Part shown: in pieces, positions 5,377 to 8,755 of the stretch
How positions within the stretch are numbered: position 1 is the stretch's first letter
How the letters are laid out: each line of letters opens with the position of its first letter
Assembly: GCA_000431975.1 (NCBI GenBank)
Contig: HF988491.1
Location: 1-8,755 of the forward strand
Direction: 5' to 3'
From: Prevotella sp. CAG:924
Lineage (GTDB): Bacteria > Bacteroidota > Bacteroidia > Bacteroidales > Bacteroidaceae
Length of the DNA stretch: 8,755 bases
Program-made: the position numbers and the translations under genes
The notes under the pieces: generated by a model
The model's input: only the letters and a program-made list of their open reading frames with translations
The model's database searches: none
What the model was told of the DNA's origin: nothing

Positions 5377-6921
5377 ATGCTAAGGAAAATCAGAATTATA
5401 TTGGCTCTTGTCTTTTTCCTAGGGGTGACGTTGCTCTTTCTTGACTTTACGGGCACGGCACGCCATTGGCTGGGGTGGATGGCCAAGGCACAGTTCCTGC
5501 CGGCAGTGCTCGCTCTCAATGCTGTGGCCGTTATTGCATTGGTAGTCATCACGCTTATCTTTGGCAGAATCTACTGCTCGGTAGTTTGTCCCCTGGGTGT
5601 GTTGCAGGATATCATTGCGCACATTGGGCATCGGGGTAAGAAACATCCTTACCATTACTCCCGGGAGAAAGCGGTCCTGCGTTGGATACTTCTTTTGGCC
5701 TTTGTCGTGTTGCTGGTGTTGGGACTGGTGTCGATAGCATCATTGATTGCACCGTATTCGTCTTACGGCCGTATTGCCACCAATCTGCTGCAACCGTTGT
5801 GGCTGTGGGGCAACAATGCTCTGGCTTTCCTTGCAGAGCGGGCTGACAGCTATGCGTTCTATTCCAAGGATGTGTGGCTCCGTAGCCTGCCGACATTCAT
5901 AATAGCTCTTATCTCTTTTGTGATTATAGGCATACTGGCCTGGAGAGGAGGCCGCACCTATTGTAATACTATCTGTCCTGTGGGTACGGTGTTAGGCTAT
6001 CTGAGCCGTCTTTCGTGGTTCATGGTATATCTCGATAAGAGTAAGTGCAAGCATTGTGGAAAGTGCGAGTCGCACTGCAAGTCGTCGTGCATAGACGTGA
6101 AGAGTGGCAGGGTGGATCACAGCCGTTGTGTCCTCTGTGGCAATTGTCTTGACTATTGTCGCTTTGATGCTTTGCATTATGCTCACCGTCGACCGGGAGG
6201 AGGCTCATCGACACCGGAAGGCAACAGCCGTACAGGTCAGGAGCAGCAAGGTGCGTCGTCTTCGCGGAATGTGACAGCGTCGGAACATCCTGTCGACCAG
6301 GAGCGACGCTCCTTCCTGATCGGAGCCGGTCTGGTAACGGCGACCGCCGCCTTGGCTCAGCCGAAGAAAAAGCTCGACGGCGGTCTGGCCAAGATCGAGG
6401 AGAAAGAGGTACCCAAGCGGGTGACACCGGTCATCCCTCCGGGGGCGTTGAGCATGGAACACCTGTCTAAGCATTGTACAGCCTGTCAGCTGTGTATCGC
6501 GGAGTGTCCCAATGATGTGCTCCGTCCGTCTACGGATCTGATGCATCTGATGACGCCTGAGATGAGTTTTGAGCGCGGAGCATGCCGTCCCGAATGTACG
6601 CGCTGCTCCAGTGTCTGTCCCACTGGTGCCATCAAACCGATCAGCCGTGCCGAGAAGTCGAGTACGCAGATAGGTCATGCCGTCTGGATCGCCCGTAACT
6701 GCATTGTGGAAACCGATCATAAGGAGTGCGGCAACTGCGCACGCCATTGTCCCTCACAGGCTATCGAGATGATTGCCATGGATCCCAACTATCCTGATCT
6801 GAAGATACCGGCTGTCAACGAGGCCCGTTGTATCGGTTGCGGTATGTGTGAATATGTCTGTCCCGTGCGCCCTCTTTCTGCCATTCATGTGGAGGGGCAT
6901 GAGGTTCATCGTAAAATATAA
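5377..6921 (+). CDS. NapH-like/NapG-like fused polyferredoxin membrane protein with an internal twin-arginine motif
   Basis: This 514-residue protein probably moves electrons between the quinone pool or cytoplasmic donors and periplasmic iron-sulfur clusters. Residues 1-215 are NapH-like: membrane segments at about 5-23, 45-63, 102-125 and 172-189, with the paired motifs GRIYCxxxCP (Cys67, Cys71) and GRTYCxxxCP (Cys196, Cys200). A ferredoxin domain follows at 224-261 with CxxCxxCxxxC twice (224/227/230/234 and 251/254/257/261), expected in the cytoplasm. A flexible linker at about 270-308 leads to RRSFL (310-314) and a hydrophobic stretch ending near 328, a Tat-like signal inside the chain. 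Then comes a NapG-like part: the PPGAL motif at 354-358 and clusters at 367/370/373/377, 403/407/410/414, 442/451/454/458 and 485/488/491/495. If the internal signal is used, this half is periplasmic, as in NapG. The gene starts 67 bases after tatC and ends 4 bases before the next gene. I know no established symbol for it. It could also be described as a generic 4Fe-4S binding protein; the redox partner is unknown. Confidence 0.88.
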   Translation: MLRKIRIILALVFFLGVTLLFLDFTGTARHWLGWMAKAQFLPAVLALNAVAVIALVVITLIFGRIYCSVVCPLGVLQDIIAHIGHRGKKHPYHYSREKAVLRWILLLAFVVLLVLGLVSIASLIAPYSSYGRIATNLLQPLWLWGNNALAFLAERADSYAFYSKDVWLRSLPTFIIALISFVIIGILAWRGGRTYCNTICPVGTVLGYLSRLSWFMVYLDKSKCKHCGKCESHCKSSCIDVKSGRVDHSRCVLCGNCLDYCRFDALHYAHRRPGGGSSTPEGNSRTGQEQQGASSSRNVTASEHPVDQERRSFLIGAGLVTATAALAQPKKKLDGGLAKIEEKEVPKRVTPVIPPGALSMEHLSKHCTACQLCIAECPNDVLRPSTDLMHLMTPEMSFERGACRPECTRCSSVCPTGAIKPISRAEKSSTQIGHAVWIARNCIVETDHKECGNCARHCPSQAIEMIAMDPNYPDLKIPAVNEARCIGCGMCEYVCPVRPLSAIHVEGHEVHRKI

Positions 6922-6925
6922 GATT

Positions 6926-8326
6926 ATGGCAAAAGATATCAACAGAAGAAATTTCCTGAAGATGCTTGGCATTGGCGCTGTCGCTACGGGTGCAGCCTTG
7001 ACAGGTTGCAAGCATCCGGCAGATAAAGTTTTCAATACCGCTGATGACTATAAGAATCAAGGTGAGCCACCGGTAGGCAAGATGACCTATCGTATCAATC
7101 CGCGCACAAATACGAAAGTATCGCTCCTTGGCTATGGAATGATGCGGTTGCCGAAGATAGAAGATGGTACCGATTCTTCGCAGATCGACCAGAAGATGGT
7201 GAATAAGCTCGTCGCCTATGCTTTTCAGCATGGTGTGAACTATTACGACACGTCTCCGGCCTACAGCCAGGGACAGTCGGAGAAGGCGACTGGCATTGCA
7301 CTGAAGCCGTTCCCGCGCGACAAATATTATATTGCCACCAAGCTTTCCAATTTCGATGAGTCACAGTGGGGGCATGATGCCTCCGTGGATCTTTATCATC
7401 AGAGCTTTAAGGAGCTGGGCGTTGAATACATTGACTATTACCTCCTTCACAGTGTGGGTCAGGGCGGTTATGAACGTTTCAGGAAACGCTTTGTCGATAA
7501 CGGCATGATCGACTATCTCGTGAAGGAACGGGAAGCCGGACGTATCCGTAACCTCGGTTTCTCTTTTCATGGTGACGTGAAGGCATTCAACTGGCTGGTG
7601 GATCATCATGACCAGTACCATTGGGATTTCGCGCAGATAGAGTTGAACTACATGGACTGGGACTATGCCAATGCCATCAACCCCGACAATCAGAATGCCA
7701 AATGGCTTTACCAGGAGCTTGTGAAGCGCCATATTCCCGTTGTCGTGATGGAACCGTTGCTGGGAGGCCGTCTGTCGGATATTCCTCAATATCTGACGAG
7801 ACGTCTGAAGGAGCGTGATCCGCATCATAGCGTGGCTTCCTGGGCTTTCCGTTATGCGGGTACGTGGCCTGAGGTGCTTACCTGCCTGAGCGGTATGACC
7901 TATATGGAGCACCTTCGTGACAATCTCTTGACCTTCAGTCCGCTCAAGCCGGTATCGGCGAGTGATGAGAAAATGCTTTACGAGGTGGCTAAAGAGATGA
8001 TGGGGATGAATACCATACCGTGTAACGACTGTAAATACTGTATGCCTTGTCCTTATGGTATCGACATTCCTGCCAACTTCGTACATTATAATAAATGTAT
8101 TAACGAAGGCCGTATGCCGCGCGACGAGCATAGTAAGGAGTATGCACGTTATCGTAGGGAATTCCTCATCGGTGTTGACCGTGTCATTCCGCGTGAACGG
8201 CAGGCTGACCACTGCATCGGATGCAAGACCTGCGTGCCGCATTGTCCGCAGAGCATCAATATTCCTGAGGAACTGCACAAGATAGCTGACTTCGTGGAGC
8301 AACTCAAACGGACGCGAGAGGTATGA
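6926..8326 (+). CDS. Tat-type lipoprotein: aldo/keto reductase with C-terminal 2[4Fe-4S] ferredoxin domain
   Basis: The 466-residue protein starts with MAKDINRRNFLKMLGIG, a twin-arginine signal with Arg7-Arg8, followed by a hydrophobic stretch and the lipobox LTGC (25-28). It should be exported folded and lipid-anchored at Cys28. Residues 58-340 are an aldo/keto reductase barrel with the expected tetrad: Asp108 and Tyr113 (YDTSPAYSQG), Lys139 (IATKLS) and His175 (YYLLHS). The C terminus carries CNDCKYCMPCP (366/369/372/375) and CIGCKTCVPHCP (430/433/436/440), a two-cluster ferredoxin typical of one aldo/keto reductase subfamily. An upstream in-frame ATG at 6848 would add 26 residues, overlap the previous gene and bury the Tat signal; the ATG at 6926, 4 bases after the preceding stop, is clearly better. 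Aldo/keto reductases normally use NAD(P)H, which is scarce outside the cytoplasm, so the protein may be exported with its cofactor bound or fed through its clusters by the fused NapHG-like protein upstream. The substrate is unknown. Confidence 0.9.
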   Translation: MAKDINRRNFLKMLGIGAVATGAALTGCKHPADKVFNTADDYKNQGEPPVGKMTYRINPRTNTKVSLLGYGMMRLPKIEDGTDSSQIDQKMVNKLVAYAFQHGVNYYDTSPAYSQGQSEKATGIALKPFPRDKYYIATKLSNFDESQWGHDASVDLYHQSFKELGVEYIDYYLLHSVGQGGYERFRKRFVDNGMIDYLVKEREAGRIRNLGFSFHGDVKAFNWLVDHHDQYHWDFAQIELNYMDWDYANAINPDNQNAKWLYQELVKRHIPVVVMEPLLGGRLSDIPQYLTRRLKERDPHHSVASWAFRYAGTWPEVLTCLSGMTYMEHLRDNLLTFSPLKPVSASDEKMLYEVAKEMMGMNTIPCNDCKYCMPCPYGIDIPANFVHYNKCINEGRMPRDEHSKEYARYRREFLIGVDRVIPRERQADHCIGCKTCVPHCPQSINIPEELHKIADFVEQLKRTREV

Positions 8327-8421
8327 TACAGTTGGAAGGCTATCTCTTCCGGATGGAGACGGGATCTTCTATGAAGGGTTCTCGCCGAAAAAATAGAAAC
8401 AGAATAATATAATCAAGCAAA

Positions 8422-8755
8422 ATGCAAGCAAAAACATCTGTTGTATACAGCCTCCGCTATCATGAGGCACGTCTGTGGCTCTTTGCTACAGCTTTTACGA
8501 TTGGTAATATCCTTTTTCCCCAGCTTTGCCATCTTGTGCCAAAGGGTGGGCTGATCTTGTTGCCGATCTATTTCTTTACGCTCATTGGTGCCTATAAGTA
8601 TGGCTGGCGCACAGGTCTGGTCATCGCCGTGGCTTCACCATTGATCAATCATCTGGCATTTGGCATGCCTCCGGCTTCGGCACTGGTCCCGATCTTGGTA
8701 AAGAGCGTCGCCCTGGCACTTATCGCCGGTTTTGTGGCCCGTCGTGTAGGCAGGG
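8422..8755 (+). CDS. ECF transporter S component, 3' end beyond the window
   Basis: The first 111 residues are visible; the frame is open at the right edge. It is a hydrophobic membrane protein with helices at about residues 17-34, 41-56, 60-73 and 88-105, joined by short polar loops. The motifs ILFPQLCHLVPKGG (30-43), FFTLIGAYKYGWRTG (52-66) and the loop SPLINHLAFGMPP near 73-85 are typical of small substrate-binding (S) components of energy-coupling factor vitamin or metal transporters in Bacteroidales. The substrate cannot be told from this part. The start at 8422 follows an A-rich leader and lies 95 bases after the reductase stop. No terminator or promoter was seen in that spacer, so it probably belongs to the same operon. 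A link to cofactor supply for the redox genes is only a guess. Confidence 0.78.
   Translation, partial: MQAKTSVVYSLRYHEARLWLFATAFTIGNILFPQLCHLVPKGGLILLPIYFFTLIGAYKYGWRTGLVIAVASPLINHLAFGMPPASALVPILVKSVALALIAGFVARRVGR

Noticed and set aside
7361..8302. 313-codon open frame on the - strand inside the reductase gene
   Set aside because: Antisense shadow of a gene with intact catalytic and cluster motifs on the + strand.
8323..8412. 29-codon frame with an ATGA overlap at the end of the reductase gene
   Set aside because: The overlap looks like translational coupling, but the product is short, polar and unrecognised.
1..8755. CRISPR array, insertion sequence or attachment site
   Set aside because: No regularly spaced direct repeats, transposase-like frame or long terminal inverted repeats were found.

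Overview
The window looks like a Bacteroidales chromosome, most probably Prevotellaceae. The reasons are promoter boxes of the TAnnTTTG type instead of sigma70 boxes, A-rich leaders with no real Shine-Dalgarno sequence, moderate GC content, and the families present (PpiD/SurA-like periplasmic chaperone, TatA-TatC without TatB, NapH-like ferredoxin protein, ferredoxin-fused aldo/keto reductase, small ECF S component). The genus is inferred from style; no marker gene is present.

Layout. Positions 1-359 hold an unresolved left edge and the leader of the first gene, with a -7 box and an inverted repeat at the predicted transcription start. Positions 360-2501 (+) encode a 713-residue membrane-anchored PpiD/SurA-like folding factor, followed by a perfect 17-bp bidirectional terminator. 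Positions 2581-3086 have no convincing gene. They hold a second strong terminator, several small hairpins and three imperfect copies of a short motif, so a small RNA or a decayed element is possible. Positions 3087-3899 (-) encode a 270-residue protein of unknown function with a very acidic tail, served by the best promoter match in the window. The 376-bp divergent spacer 3900-4275 carries that promoter and the one for the next operon.

From 4276 to the right edge all genes are on the + strand and closely spaced: tatA, tatC, a fused NapH/NapG-like iron-sulfur membrane protein, a Tat-type lipoprotein consisting of an aldo/keto reductase plus ferredoxin domain, and the start of an ECF transporter S component cut by the window edge. 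No terminator or TAnnTTTG promoter was seen inside this run, so it is read as one operon.

How the genes may work together. The tatAC pair makes a minimal twin-arginine translocase. Both genes directly behind it carry twin-arginine motifs: an internal RRSFL before a hydrophobic stretch in the NapHG-like fusion, and an N-terminal RRNFLK with a lipobox in the reductase. The simplest model is a translocase encoded with its own redox cargo: electrons from the quinone pool or the cytoplasmic ferredoxin domain pass through the NapHG fusion to periplasmic iron-sulfur clusters and on to, or from, a membrane-tethered ferredoxin-aldo/keto reductase. This model is inference; the motifs and gene order are visible directly.
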